A stretch of DNA of 64,000 bases from CAVQFD01 sp963724695 (GCA_963724695.1 CAVRVW010000002.1:1-64000); one strand, 5' to 3'; positions 32,376-44,100 are shown, counted from the stretch's first letter. Notes: generated by a model not told the origin, from the letters alone. Numbers and translations are program-made.

Positions 32376-33059
32376 TCAGAAATCCACGCCGATGCCGATC
32401 TTCCAAATCACCTGCTGGAGTTCGTTCGTGACGTGCAGCTTGACGTCGCTTCGGACGAAGCCGCGCTCGTTGAAGTACGCCTTGAAGCCGAGGGCGGCAA
32501 AGGGCAGCGCACGGTTGGTGGCCGACTGCACGAGCGCCGCCGGGATCGGCACCGGTGTCCCCGGCCGGCCAGCCACGGGGTTGCTGTAGACAAACTGCGC
32601 GGGCCGGTCGAGCTCGTGGTCGACATGGACGAAGTCCACGCCGCCGCCGATCCACGGGTGGAACATCGCGTTCCGGCCGAACTGCCAGAGCTGCCCGATG
32701 CCGAACTGCCGCGCGGTGTAGCGGCTCGTGTGGTAGACGTAGCCGACCGGCAAGCCGGGCACGACGTAGCCGCCGTTGCCGTACGTCTCGCCTTCGGTGG
32801 TCCAGAGTGCTTCTACCTCTGTCTTGAGATGGTCCGTCCAGTAGTAGCCGGCGCTGGCTTCGAAGACGGCCATGTGCGTCCAGCGCTCGTAGTACGGCTG
32901 GACCTCGTCGTCGCTGAGCTCGGCCGTATCGGCGCTGAACGAGCCGGTGAAGAGGGCGAAGTCGCCTCGTGCAACCGGCTTTCCTGCAGCGACTTGCGCG
33001 TGGACCGGGTGCGCGAGAGCGCCGAGGACCGTGGCAATCAGGAGCACGTGAGCACGCAT
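32376..33059 (-). CDS. Outer-membrane beta-barrel protein
   Basis: 227 residues. The signal peptide LLIATVLGALAHPVHAQ is followed by alternating amphipathic strands (FEASAGYYWTDHLKTEVEAL, FHPWIGGGVDFVHVDH, FAALGFKAYFNER) and a terminal aromatic F (IGIGVDF), the typical end of a barrel recognised by BAM. It resembles small OmpW/OmpA-like porins or surface proteins. Function unknown. Confidence 0.75.
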   Translation of the reverse strand: MRAHVLLIATVLGALAHPVHAQVAAGKPVARGDFALFTGSFSADTAELSDDEVQPYYERWTHMAVFEASAGYYWTDHLKTEVEALWTTEGETYGNGGYVVPGLPVGYVYHTSRYTARQFGIGQLWQFGRNAMFHPWIGGGVDFVHVDHELDRPAQFVYSNPVAGRPGTPVPIPAALVQSATNRALPFAALGFKAYFNERGFVRSDVKLHVTNELQQVIWKIGIGVDF

Positions 33060-33118
33060 TGAGCCTCCCTACAGCCGCATGCGAAATCGGCTGGCGGATC
33101 GGCTCAACGCTGGAGACT

Positions 33119-33214
33119 AGGTGCTTCGGAGCTGGGTGTTCTGGAGCTAGGTTACGGTGCTCGGCGCTCGGTGCTGGGTCCCGGGTGCGCGCTGGGTGCT
33201 GGGCACCGGACAGG
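33119..33214. repeat. Short-word intergenic repeat (GGTGCTGGGTCCCGGGTGC type)
   Basis: Repeats of GTGCT(C/T)GG and GGTGCTGGG units between the beta-barrel gene start and the CitMHS stop. It is the reverse-complement relative of 31862-31922. Confidence 0.65.
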
Positions 33215-33219
33215 CTCCT

Positions 33220-34516
33220 CTACCATCCGATCGCACCGGTGGCGAGGGCGGCCACCGTCATGACGATCGTGACGCCGAACGCGTAGGGAATGGTCCGGCG
33301 CTGGTGGTCTGCCAGGTCCACCTGGGCGAGCCCGACGAGGAGGAAGGTCGCGGGGGTCAGCGGGCTGACGGGGAAGCCTGTCGTCATCTGCCCGAGCAGT
33401 GCGGCTCGCGCGACGTCCAGCCCGGAGCCGCCCGCCGTTTCGGCGGCCGTCGACAGCACAGGCAGCACGCCGAAGTAGAACGAATCCGGATCGAACACCA
33501 GGCTGAGCGGCATCGAGGCGACGGCCACGCCGACCGCCAGGTGCTCCAGCACGAAAGACGGAAGCGCGCCAACCACGTCGCGCGCCATGGCCGTGAGCAT
33601 CCCGGTCTTCGTCATCACGCCGGCGAAAAGGCCTGCCGCGAGCACCGTCGTGACCATCACCATCGCGGAGCTGCCGTGGGCCGTCAGGCGCTCCTGCTGG
33701 TCGCGCGCGGCGGGGAAGTTCACGACGAGCGCCACCGCCGACGCGATCAGGAAGACCACAGGCAGCGGCAGGACTTCGACCACGAGCGCGCCGAGGGTCA
33801 CGACCGTGAGCGCAAGATTGAACCACCAGGCCGGGCCCGGACGCGCGGACCGGCGGATCACGGCGTTGTGATCCGGCGCATCGATCTTCCCCACGCCCTG
33901 CTGTCGACAGCCGGCGTCGTTCGGCGTAGCCGATGAGCGCGGCGAACGCGAACACTGCGATCATGCCTGCCGCAGTCGCGGCCGCGAGCGGCGCGAAGAC
34001 CTGGCCGACATCCATCTGGAGGACGGTCGCGACGCGGCTCGCGGGCCCGCCCCAGGGCAGGATGTTCATCGTGCCGGCCGCCAGGGCCGTGGTGCACGTC
34101 AGCACCAGAGGGTCCATGCCCAGCCGGGTGTAGAGCGGCAGCATCGCCGGCACGGTGACCATGAACGTGCTCGCGCCGGCGCCGTCGAGGTGTGCAACCG
34201 CTGCAATCGCGGTCGTCCCGATCACGACCTTGAGCGGGTCGTGGCCGACGAGATCCACCACCCGGCGGATGATCGGCTCGAAGAGGCCGGCATCGTGCAT
34301 CACGCCGAAGTACAGCACCGCGAACGCCAGGAGCGCTGCTGTGGGCGCGACGTTGCGCATGCCCTCCATCGCGAAGGCGCCAATCTCGTTCGCAAAGCCG
34401 CCGGCCAGCGCGGCGGCGACGGGCACCACCGTGAGCGCGACGATGACCGACGTGACGCGGAAGAGAATCAGCGCGAGCAGCAGAGCGATGCTGGCCAGCC
34501 CGAGAAAGGTGAGCAC
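33220..34516 (-). CDS. CitMHS-type citrate:H+/metal symporter, frameshifted
   Basis: About 430 residues with 11-12 membrane helices. It starts MLTFLGLASIALLLALILF, then VLYFGVMHDAGLFEPIIRRV and HLDGAGASTFMVTVPAMLPL, typical CitMHS blocks. After a frame change near 33880-33910 the other frame continues with ARPGPAWWFNLALTVVTLG, GVMTKTGMLTAMARDVVG, SMPLSLVFDPDSFYFGVLPV and FPVSPLTPATFLLVGLAQVDL. It would import citrate complexed with Mg or another divalent metal, driven by protons. One indel restores it. Confidence 0.85.
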
Positions 34517-34531
34517 GCTGGACTCGCCGGC

Positions 34532-36635
34532 TCAGCGCGTCGCAGCGCAGAGTGCAGCCGCCGTGTGGCGCTCGGCCGGCGTGGCGTTTGCGTCGCCGGC
34601 GAGGATGCCGCTCGCCGCAGCCTCGGTCACCAGACGGTCTGCATCTGTGCGGAGGAGGTACCGATCCCGGACCAGCGTCTCGGCGGCGCGCCGCACGGCG
34701 CAGACGTAGCCTTCCTGCGTGCCGTAGCGTTCCTGGATCGAGAGTCTGGGGTCACCCGATGCCACGCGATCGGCCCGCGTTGCGGCAAAGGGAACGTAGC
34801 CTCCCTGGAAGCCGCAGATCTGGCCCTTGAAGAACCCCGAGGCCTGGATGTTCCACCCGAGGTACGTGCCGAGCGGGGCCTGGTGCAGCACCGACGCGAT
34901 GCCGGACATCTCGTTGCCGTCCGCGTTCACCCTGGGCACGAGCGTTGGAAGGACCTGCGCGATCCGCGGCGGCTGGTTCGCGATCACGCCGGACAGATCG
35001 TCGTAGACGAACCCGGATCCAAAGTCGTAGTCGAGCACGACGTTGACCAGATCGTCGGAGAGCGCGGCGCCGGGAACGGCGGGGAAGCCGATGGCGGCGC
35101 GCGTGGCCGGCACGAGCATGCGGTCCGCCAGCGTCGGGTAGCGGCTCGCGGGCGGAGGCGTGCCCTTCACGACCCAGTCCACGAGCGCCGCGGTCAGCGC
35201 GCGCTGGGTGTCGGCCATCGGGTTCGGATTCTCCGGCAGCGCGCAGCGGTCGCCTGCAGGCGCCGCCACCCGGAACCCTCCGCGGCCTCCGCCGTGCGTG
35301 GTGCCCGGCATGTAGTAGCGGCGCACGGTCTCGGGCAGCGGGATGTCTGCCGCCGCGTCAGTGCCAACCAGCCCCGGCGACATGCGCAGACCCCAGAACT
35401 CAGACGACCCGAACGCTTCGAAGACCTTCGGACACGTTCGCGTCGCGAGGCAGCGCTCGAGCAGGCTCGACGTGCCGCGCCCTCGTGCCTTGTCGGCGTA
35501 CGCGCTCCACCAGAGCACCGGCTCGCTTCCAGGTTCGTAGAGCGTGGCGGCGCCGCCGGGTGTGGCAAACCGGTAGTTGAGCGGCGTCTGGCGGGCGGCG
35601 ATGTACGGGAACACGCCGTCCCAGACCATCCGGCCGGAGAGGTCCTGGTTGAAACCCAGGTGCACGAACGTCTTGATGAAGTTGCCGGACTGCGACGTGC
35701 CGAGCGCGATCGCATGTTTCACCGCGCCAGCCACCGGGTTCGGCGTGGCGCCCTCCGCGGGCGCGTGGCGGAAGAACGAGACGATGTCCCTCGTCGCCGC
35801 GAGGCCGATGCCGAGCACGAGCGGATCCTTCGCTGTGTAGACCAGCTGGTAAACCCTCGCAGCGGCAAACCCGTCCTTGAGGCACACACGTGATCGGATC
35901 GGGGCGGCCGGGAAACGGCGTGTCGCGGCAGTCGGCGAACGCCCAGTCGCTGGCGCCAACGGTTCCGATCGGCCCCGTCACGCCGCGCGAGGTCTCGGCG
36001 CTGTGAAAGGTGAGCCTGGCCTTCGCGGTATCGAGCGTCTCGGGCGGATACGCCGCGGTTCCCATCGAGCCCAGGCGGATCGACGCCGTGGTCGTCCCCG
36101 CGGGTAAATCGCTGAATCGCGCCAGGACCGGACCGGTGACGGCCCCGCCATCGGCCCGCCTCGCGGTCGGCACGCGAATCGTCTGGTTCGTGTCGGTCGG
36201 CACGACGTCGCCCTGCCAGCCGCTCACGAGCGAGATGTGGCCCTCCGGGCTCGGCGTGGCTGCGCCGTTCCCGCGGTTGACGACGGAGTACATCAGCACG
36301 CCGCTGGCTCTCTCGAGGTCGACGGGCTTCATCAAGGAGAACGTCGCGACGTACTCCACGCGGCCGCGGGCGTTCCGCGGCGCGAGGCCGATGTCCTGGA
36401 TGATGCGGTTGTGTGGATCGGCGGGGTCGAGTTCGCCGTGGATCCTGCCCTGCAGGTTCTCGTAGGGGCCAGCCTGGCCGATAGCGTCAGTGCCAGGTAC
36501 AGGGGAGACGCGCTTCGTGATTTCGACGCGGGTCACTTGCGCGCTGGCTCTCACCGGGCCCACCGCGACGAGCGCCGACGCGAAGAAGAGGAGGGGAGCG
36601 CGCACGGGGGCCAATCCTAGCCCCCGCGGCACCAC
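34532..36635 (-). CDS. Secreted alpha/beta hydrolase domain protein (about 690 aa), frameshifted
   Basis: The signal peptide LLFFASALVAVGPVRASAQ is followed by VTRVEITKRVSPVPG and the N-terminal beta domain (YENLQGRIHGELDP). The second half, in another frame from about 35890, has ALGTSQSGNFIKTFVHLGFN with the nucleophile serine (GTSQSG), MVWDGVFPYIA and RYYMPGTTHGGG, which could give the catalytic histidine. This architecture matches large acidobacterial alpha/beta hydrolase domain-containing proteins of unknown substrate. A break near 35885-35895 separates the halves. A cysteine-rich, possibly disulfide-bonded C-terminus fits a secreted enzyme. Confidence 0.8.
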
Positions 36636-36654
36636 AACGCAATGAGCGGATTTA

Positions 36655-38042
36655 CTACTGCCCGGCTGTCGGCGCCTGCGGCGGGTCGAGCGTCACCGTC
36701 ATCGCCGTGAACTGCATCTCTTCCCAGGTCTGCTCGCCCCAGTGCACGTCGACCTTCGGATCGGGGTTGGACTTGTTCGCCGCCGAGTTGTCGTACCACG
36801 CCGAGGTGCGGAGGACGGTGCCCTTCGGCAGCTTCAGCGGCTCCTTGAACACGTAGTCGGTCTGCCAGTTGAAGTCGTACTTCGGCACCGCCAGCACGAC
36901 CTCGTTGCGCCCGTCCGGATAGGTGACGTCCACCTTCCACTCGCGGCCGCGCACGTGCGTGTGCGGGAGGATGCTCCAGATGGTGACGTCCTGATTGAAG
37001 GTCATCTGCGCGTCGACCTTCGTATTCGGCGCGCCGGCCGGCAGCGTGAAGTTCTGGTTCACGAGCGACGACGGTCATCACTTCCTGCTTCGGCGGTTCC
37101 TTCGCGAAGACGAACCCGATCCGCGTGCGATCGGTCGTTGGCGTGCCCGTGGCCGTGTAGTGCATCTGGAAGATGAGCGTCGCGCCCGCAGGCAGGCGCA
37201 TTGCCGTGCCCGGCGGTGAAGACCCGGATCGCCCTCGCCCGGCGTGAAGCCGCCGACGAACGGGCCGAGCCCGGCCGCGGGCACCGGACGGTCGTTGGGC
37301 GTTTCCTGCTTCGCCATGGCCGTGCGGACCTCTGGAGGCAGGCCCATGCCCGGTGCGAAGACGAAGGGCCGCTGCGGCGGCGTGGCCGGTGGCGTCGCGG
37401 CGCCCGGCTGCGGCGCGCGCCGCGGCAGGCGGCGGCGTGCGCCGCGGGGCCCGCGCGTAGACGATCACGTGGTGCACCGACGCGGGCGTTGCCCGGCTGC
37501 ACTTCGTACGCCTGGATCCAGCGGTCTTCGGTCAGGTTGGTCGGCACCTCGAAGTGCTTGTAGTCGATGGTTCCGCTCGCCGGGACCGGGTAGTCCTCGG
37601 CCAGCGCAAACACCGCGTCCGGCTTGCCGATGTTCCATCCGTCCGGGTAGACGGGCTGCGGCGGCAGGTCCGCGGCGTTGCCTTCGGGCGCGCCGGCGCT
37701 GACCCACTTGAGGATCGTGTCCTTTTCGCTCGCGGTCAGCGTCCGGTCGTTGACGAACTCGCCGTGCGCCGGGTCGGCGTGCCACGGCGGCATCGTGCCC
37801 TGCGAGACCCGCGTGGCAATGGACCGCGCGTACGGCCGCGCCGCCGCGTACGAGAGCAGCGACATCGGGGCGACCTCGCCAGGCCGATGGCAGCTCGTGC
37901 AGTTCTTGTAGAAGATGGGCGCGACGTCCTTGCTGAACGTCGGTGTCCCGGCCGTGCCCTGGGCCCCCGCAACGGACGGGGCGATGAGCAGGAGGGTGGC
38001 GATAAGGTTTCCGGAGATGGTGGTTCGGAGTGTGCCGTTCAT
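36655..38042 (-). CDS. Cytochrome c-type protein with copper-monooxygenase-like C-terminus, frameshifted
   Basis: About 460 residues from ATG at 38042. The signal peptide NLIATLLLIAPSVAGAQ is followed by FSKDVAPIFYKNCTSCHRPG, a heme-binding CxxCH, then MPPWHAD and LTASEKDTILKWVSAGAPEG, typical of this exported c-type family. After frame changes near 37480, 37250 and 37080, the continuation QMHYTATGTPTTDRTRIG and the last frame (QDVTIWSILPHTHVRGREW, WYDNSAANKSNPDP) keep the histidine-containing, copper type II monooxygenase-like pattern. It may take part in extracellular electron transfer or oxidation. Confidence 0.8.
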
Positions 38043-38125
38043 GGATTCCTCTGTAGGCCGGGTCCTTTCGGACCCGGCACGAGACAGTATGTGCTCTGAC
38101 GAGACGGGGCGGCACAAAGTTCTAT

Positions 38126-38983
38126 ATGCTGCCAGGGCCCCCGATGGCTTCGATTCCGCCCTCAGAGACCCCCCCTCCGCTCCTCGAGCTCGTCAACGCC
38201 ACTGTGGTCAAGCAGGGGCGAAAGGCCCTCGACGCCCTGACCCTGACCATCCGGCGGGGCGCGCACACCGCCGTGGTGGGCCCGAACGGCTCCGGCAAGT
38301 CCACGTTGATGAACCTCCTGACGCTCGAGGATCGTCCCCTCGCGGTTCCGGGAGCAGCCATCCGCGTGTGCGGCATCGACCGCTGGAACGTGTTCGAGCT
38401 GCGGGCGAAGCTGGGGATCCTGTCGGGCGACCTCCACCACCGCTTCGTCAACGGCAACAGCGCCGGCCGGGTAACGGCGGAGGATGCCGTTCTTTCGGGG
38501 CTGTTGACGACGTTCGGGTGGGTGCGCCCGGAGGACACGACCGGCGCCATGCGCGAGCGCGCAGCCGCGGCCCTGTCGCGTCTGGGCGTGAGCCACCTGG
38601 CCGGAACGCCGCTCAACGAGATGTCCACCGGCGAAGCGCGGCGCGTGCTCATCGCGCGCGCCCTCGTGAACAGCCCGGAGGTGCTCGTGCTCGACGAGCC
38701 GACAACCGGGCTGGACATCGTTGCGCGCGGGGCGTTTCTCGATGCCATCAGGCACGTCGCCCGGCAAGGCACCACCATCCTGCTCGTGACGCACCGGCTG
38801 GAGGAAATCGTGCCGGAGATCGCCGAGGTCGTGCTGTTGAAGCGCGGTAAAGTGGTCGCGGCGGGACCGAAGGCGGTGACGCTTACCCCGGCCCATTTGA
38901 GCGACGTGTTCGAAACGCCCATCGTCGTGAGCCAGTCCGACGGGTACTACAGTGCGAGCGTCGGCACCGTCGCCTCGCGATGA
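38126..38983 (+). CDS. ABC transporter ATP-binding protein
   Basis: 285 residues. Walker A GPNGSGKST at about residue 54, signature LNEMSTGEARR, Walker B VLVLDEPTTGLD and the switch histidine in LLVTHRLEE are all intact. The YlmA/ModF-like arrangement (single ATPase, no adjacent permease) leaves the substrate unknown. ATG at 38126 or 38144. It is divergent from the cytochrome gene and convergent with the PQQ dehydrogenase. Confidence 0.9.
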   Translation: MLPGPPMASIPPSETPPPLLELVNATVVKQGRKALDALTLTIRRGAHTAVVGPNGSGKSTLMNLLTLEDRPLAVPGAAIRVCGIDRWNVFELRAKLGILSGDLHHRFVNGNSAGRVTAEDAVLSGLLTTFGWVRPEDTTGAMRERAAAALSRLGVSHLAGTPLNEMSTGEARRVLIARALVNSPEVLVLDEPTTGLDIVARGAFLDAIRHVARQGTTILLVTHRLEEIVPEIAEVVLLKRGKVVAAGPKAVTLTPAHLSDVFETPIVVSQSDGYYSASVGTVASR

Positions 38984-38995
38984 AGCCTGCGCGGA

Positions 38996-40250
38996 CTAGA
39001 TAGGCTCGATCCGCAGGAGCGCGCCCATCTGTTCCTCGGTCAGAAGATAGAGGAGACCGTCCGGACCCTGCTTGACGTCCATGATGCGCTGCTTCAGCTC
39101 GAAGAGCAGCGGGTACCGCCGCACGGGCAGCCCCCGCTGGTTGAGCACGATCCGCTGGAGCTGCGTGCCGAGGAGCGCACCCACGAAGATGCTGTCGCGC
39201 CACTCAGGGAACCGGTTTCCGGTGTAGAACACCATCCCTGACAGGGCAATCGACGGCGACCAGAAGAGGAGCGGCGACTCGGTCCCCGGCGCCGCCAGGA
39301 GATCGGAGACCGGACCGGTGTCGCCCGTGGCATCGCCGGAGTAGGACCGGCCGAAGGAGACGTTCGGCCAGCCGTAGTTCTTCCCCGCGCGGATGATGTT
39401 GATCTCGTCGCCGCCTTGCGGGCCGTTCTCCGTCTCCCACAGCTCGCCCGTCGTCGGGTGAAACGCCAGGCCCATCGAGTTCCTGATCCCGAGCGCGTAG
39501 ACCTCCGGCTTGTGCCCCGGCCGGCCCACGAACGGATTGTCCGCCGGCGCGCTCCCATCGTCGTTCAGCCTGAGGATCTTGCCGAAGTGGCTGTTGGGGT
39601 CCTGTGCGTCGGTGAATGTCGCGAGGCCTTCGCGGGGGCGGGTGGCCGGGATCGGGATGCCAATGGCGAGGTAGATCTTTCCGTCGGCGCCGAAGACGAA
39701 CCTTGCCCCGGATGCGCCATTGACGACGGTGCTCGTGGTGAAGAGGTCGCGCACATCCGTGAGCGCGTGTCCGCCATCGGTACTGGCCGCGCGCGAGCAC
39801 CGCGCGCGCGGTGTCCGTTGTTCCCGCTTCCGGCTTGTAGTACGTGAAGTAGACCCAGCGGTTCTCGGCGAAGCGCGGGTGCAGGACGACGTCGTTGAGG
39901 CCCTTGAGGTTGCGATCCAGGACCGGCGGGATGCCCGCGATCGGTTCGGGATCCAGCACGCCGTTGCGCACCAGGCGCAGGCGTCCGGCACGCTCGGTGA
40001 TCAGCACGCCGCCGTCGGGGAGAAAGGCGAGCGCGTACGGTCGCGCGAGCCCGCGCGTCGGCACGACACGGAACTTCGGACCGGGAAGCGGGCTCCCCGC
40101 CGGGCCGCGCGTCGAGCTATCGAAGACCAGCGGCCCTTCGGGGAGCGTATCCCGCGCCGGAGCCTGTGCCTGCTGAGCCCATGGCGTGCCCTTGAACAGC
40201 AACAGCGCAGCCCCGAGCCCAAGTAGCACGCGTTTTGTCTCTATGCTCAT
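38996..40250 (-). CDS. PQQ-dependent sugar dehydrogenase (Gdh-B/Hhip-like), frameshifted
   Basis: About 415 residues. A signal peptide (VLLGLGAALLLFKGTPWA) is followed by six-bladed propeller blocks: LARPYALAFLPDGGVLITER, LKGLNDVVLHPRFAENRWVY, then after a frame change near 39780 IYLAIGIPI, FGKILRLNDDGSAPADNPF, ALGIRNSMGLAFHPTTGELW and NGPQGGDEINIIRAGKNYGW. The GxLxxTExGPxGGDE and NYGWP patterns are signatures of soluble aldose sugar dehydrogenases, which oxidise sugars in the periplasm with PQQ and Ca. Stop at 38996. Confidence 0.87.
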
Positions 40251-40258
40251 CGTCGCCC

Positions 40259-40339
40259 CTAGCCCTTAGCCCCTAGCTTCTGTTCCCTGTTCCCCGTTCC
40301 CCGTTCCCCGTTCCCTGTTCCCCGTTCCCTGTTCCCTGC
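40259..40339. repeat. Tandem seven-base repeat (GTTCCCC/GTTCCCT)
   Basis: At least eight copies of the heptamer TTCCC(C/T)G in a row after an AGCCCTTAGCCCCTAGC stretch. It lies just upstream of the PQQ dehydrogenase start and divergent from the next gene, so it may lie in their promoter region. Confidence 0.9.
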
Positions 40340-40393
40340 GACTGGACGGTAGCACGAGCGCTCCCGATTGGCCACGCGAAGTGCGATATCGTC

Positions 40394-40804
40394 GTGCGCA
40401 TGCTGCACTCCACGCACACGGCGCAACGTCGCGCGCTCGCGATCCGGCTGGCCAGGAACGCGGCTCTCGTCGGCGGCCTGATAGCCGCGGCGCTCGGGGT
40501 TGGCGCCGCCGGCTACCACTTTCTCGGCGATCTCCCGTGGCTCGACGCCACGCTCAACGCCGCGATGATCCTCACGGGCATGGGTCCCGTGAACAAGGTC
40601 GTGCGGCCCGAGGCCAAGGTGTTCGCCATCCTCTACGCGCTGCTGAGCGGCGTGTTCTTTCTCACGATGGTGGCGGTACTGCTGGCGCCGGCGCTCCAGC
40701 ACTTCCTGCACCGGTTCCACCTGGATCTCGAAGCCCAGCGGAGCGCTCGGCCGCGCGCCACCCAGCCGGCAGACGGATCCAGAAAAGGGCCCGACGCCCG
40801 CTGA
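40394..40804 (+). CDS. Small membrane protein, hypothetical (136 aa)
   Basis: Two membrane segments (AALVGGLIAAALGVGAAGYHF and VFAILYALLSGVFFLTMVAVLL) flank a short loop with LDATLNAAMILTGMGPV. A basic Pro/Arg tail follows. ATG at 40394 or 40400. Members of this unnamed family are common in acidobacteria. Function unknown. Confidence 0.65.
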   Translation: MRMLHSTHTAQRRALAIRLARNAALVGGLIAAALGVGAAGYHFLGDLPWLDATLNAAMILTGMGPVNKVVRPEAKVFAILYALLSGVFFLTMVAVLLAPALQHFLHRFHLDLEAQRSARPRATQPADGSRKGPDAR

Positions 40805-40841
40805 GACGGTCCGCGCCGGCCCGTGGTATCTTGGCGCCACA

Positions 40842-41114
40842 ATGCCTGAGTTCGTCATCGAGCGCGCGATCCCCGGGGCGGGGCAGATGACCGAGGAGCA
40901 GATTCGGGACATCACCCTGAAGTCGCTGGAGGTCTTGAAGAACCTCGGCCCCCAGATTCAGTGGCTGCACAGCTACGTGACCGACGACAGGATCTACTGC
41001 GTCTACCTGGCGCCGGACGCCGAGATCATCCGCGACCACGCGCGCAAGCTGGGCGTGCCAGCCGACCGCGTGTCGGCCGTGCGCCGCCTCATCGATCCGC
41101 AGAAGTACGCCTGA
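40842..41114 (+). CDS. DUF4242 (SCO4226-like, nickel-binding ferredoxin-fold) protein
   Basis: 90 residues: MPEFVIERAIPGAGQMTEEQ, SLEVLKNLGPQIQWLHSYV, RIYCVYLAPDAEIIRDHARK. The ferredoxin-like alpha/beta plan and QWLHSYVTDD match DUF4242. A characterised relative binds nickel. Function otherwise unknown. Confidence 0.85.
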   Translation: MPEFVIERAIPGAGQMTEEQIRDITLKSLEVLKNLGPQIQWLHSYVTDDRIYCVYLAPDAEIIRDHARKLGVPADRVSAVRRLIDPQKYA

Positions 41115-41123
41115 ACGGACCCG

Positions 41124-44100
41124 TCACGAGGGAGGGAGCGTCTCGATGCCCAGCAGGCGATCGAGCGTTGCCGTGAGCCCTTCTTTCCATGCGCGAGCGT
41201 ACGCGTCCGGGCTGAGGCGCGCTCGCGCCTGGGCCAGGGTGCGCTCGACCGTCTCACGCTCGGCCTGCTTGGCCGGCGTCCCGATCCGTTGCCGTATGAC
41301 ACCCGCGGCGCGGGCCAGCACGACGGCCGCTTCGTCGCGCGACTGGCAGCTGGCGCACCAGGACATCGACTCCAGCTGGCGCGCCACGCCTCGCTGGTAG
41401 CCCAGATCGCGAAAGGACTGGACCGCCTCTTTGAGCGCGCCGTCGGCCTCCGCGTAGCGTCCGGACTGGAGATCCACGTTCGCCAGATCGGCGAGCACGC
41501 GCGCAATCCCCCAGCGATCGTCGATCTCGCGGTACCTGGCGAGGCTCTCGTGGTGGTACCGGCGAGCCGCGTCAGGTTGCCCCTGCGCCCTCGCCACATC
41601 TCCGAGCCCGTTCAACGCGGTGGCGAAGCCCCCAAGATCCCCGCGCGCGCGGAACGACGCGGCGACCCGTTCGAGCAAGCCGCGCGCGAGGTCGAAATTG
41701 CCCTCGACTTTCGCCGCGCTCGCCATGTTGCTCCTCGCCATGTCGGCCGCGACTTCGTCCCCGACCCTCTCCCAGAGTGAGACCGTCTCGGCAAACAGGG
41801 AGGTGGCCTCTGCGAGCCGTCCCTGGCGCTGCGTCTGGAACGCCAGGGCGGTCATCACGGCGGCGGTCCCGTGGGGATCGTCGAACCCTCTGTAGATGTC
41901 GCGCGCTTCCCGACTGTGCCTCTCGGCCTGGTCGAGATCGGACTGCAGGTCGGCCAGCACGCTCGCGCCGTAGAGCGCACGTGCGCGCAGGCGGGTGGGC
42001 GCCGCGGCCTGGCGCGTGCCGAGCACACGCGCCAGCGTCTCGCGTCCCTCGGTGAGGTGCTCCCGCTGTTCCCAGAACCTGAAGAGCGCCGCGCCGAGCC
42101 GCAGGGCCCACTCCGCATCGCCCGACGCAATCAGATAGCGGATGGCGGCTCGGAAGTTGTCGTGCTCGACATCGCATCGTCGAAGCCACGCTTCGCGATC
42201 GGCCGGGCTCATTTCGAGGGTTTCTTCCTCGGCGATCACGAGCATGTACGCCGCGCGCGCGCGCTCGGTTGCTGAAGTCTCGTCATGCTCAATCAACCGC
42301 TCCCGGCCGTACTCTCTGAACGTCTCGAGCATGAAGAAGCGGGGCTCGCCGTCCTCGGACGCCCGCTGCACGAGCGAGGCTGTTGTCCACGAGCGAACCC
42401 ACGCCGTTCAAGACCCCCATGCCCAGGTCCTCGCAGGCGTCGCACACGGCTTCGGCCGCCTCGAGCGTGCAGCCCCCGGCGAAGACCGACAGTCGGCGAA
42501 AGAGCTTCTGCTCGGCCGGCGTCAGCAGGTCGTAGCTCCACTTGATCGCCTGGCGGAGCGTCTGCTGGCGTTCCGGCAGGTCGCGCGCCCCGCCCGTCAG
42601 CAGCTCGAGCGGCCGCTCGATGCGTGCCAGCAACTCGTTCGGAGGCAGAATCTTGACGCGAGCCGCGGCCAGCTCGATGGCCAGCGGGAGGCCGTCCAGC
42701 CGCCGGCAGATCTCCGCGACCGCGCCGGCGTTCTTCGGCGACAGCGCGAAGTCGGGCTTGCCTGCCGCCGCCCGCTGGACAAACAGCGCAATCGACGCGC
42801 ACTGCATCAGCGTGTCGGGCGAGAACGCCGCCGCAGGCCCGGAAGCGGCAGCGGCGGGACCGGGAACTCCTGCTCGCCATAGATGTGGAGCACCTGGCGG
42901 CTGGTCACCAGCACCTTGAGCGCGGGACACGCGTCCAGCAGTTCCTTGACGAGGGCCGCCGGCATCGGAGACCTGCTCGAAGTTGTCCATGAGCAGCAGC
43001 GCCGGGCCGAGGCCGCGAAGGTCCTGGGCGATGGCTTTCATCGAGCGGAAGATCGCCGGTCTCGCGCACACCGAGCGAGCGGGCCACCGCGGAGGCGACG
43101 AGGCTCGCGTCGGTAATCGGGGCGAGGTTGACGAACGACACCCCGTTGAACTGGTCGACGACATCCGTCGCAACCTGGATGGCCAGACGCGTCTTGCCTG
43201 TCCCGCCCGGCCCCGTCAGCGTCAGCAGCCGGACGCGGGAGTGGAGCAGCATGTCCTTGACGCTGTCGAGCTCCGCGGCGCGCCCGACGAGCGTCGTGTG
43301 TTGCGAGGGCAGATTGTGTTCGCGGCGCGGCTGCGCTCGCGGGAGGCCCGACGACCCCGTGCCGGCCGGCTCCAGCAGGGCAGTCGAGACCTTCGTCAGC
43401 TCGGCTTCGACCTCGGTGGCGGTGGGCCGCGCGACCGCCTGCTTCTCGAGCATCCGGAGGATCACCGCTTCGAGCCGCGACGGCATGTCCGGCGCCCATC
43501 GCACGGGGCTCGGCACGATGTTCGACGTGATGGCGTGAAGCGTGCCGAGCAGTCGAGTCGGCGTTGAACGGGTGAATCGCCGTCGCGAGCTCGTAGAGCA
43601 CCACGCCGAGCGAGAACACGTCGCTGGCGCTCGTCGCGGTCTCGCCGCGCGCCTGCTCCGGCGACATGTAGCGCGGCGTGCCGAGAATCATGCCCGGGCT
43701 GGTGTCCGCTGTCGCCGCCGGTGACGTTCGGCGGCGGCGCGAGGCGCGCCAGCCCGAAGTCGAGCACCTTCACGTAGCCGTCGTCGCGGACGATGATGTT
43801 CTCGGGCTTGATGTCGCGGTGGACGATCCCCGCTCGCATGCGCCACCGAGAGGGCCTGCGCGAGCTGCGCCCCAAGCCGCGTCAGCACATCGAGCGGGAC
43901 GGGCCGGCCCGATCATCGCGGCCAGCGACCGGCCTTCGACGAACTCCATGGCGAGGAAGCGCCGCTCGAGCAGGTCGCCGATCTCGTAGATCGTGACGAT
44001 GTTCGGATGGTTGAGCGACGACGCCGCGCGGGCTTCCTGCTCGAAGCGGCGGACGGCGTCGGGGTTGCTGGTGAGCGCGGTGCGGAGCACCTTCACCGCC

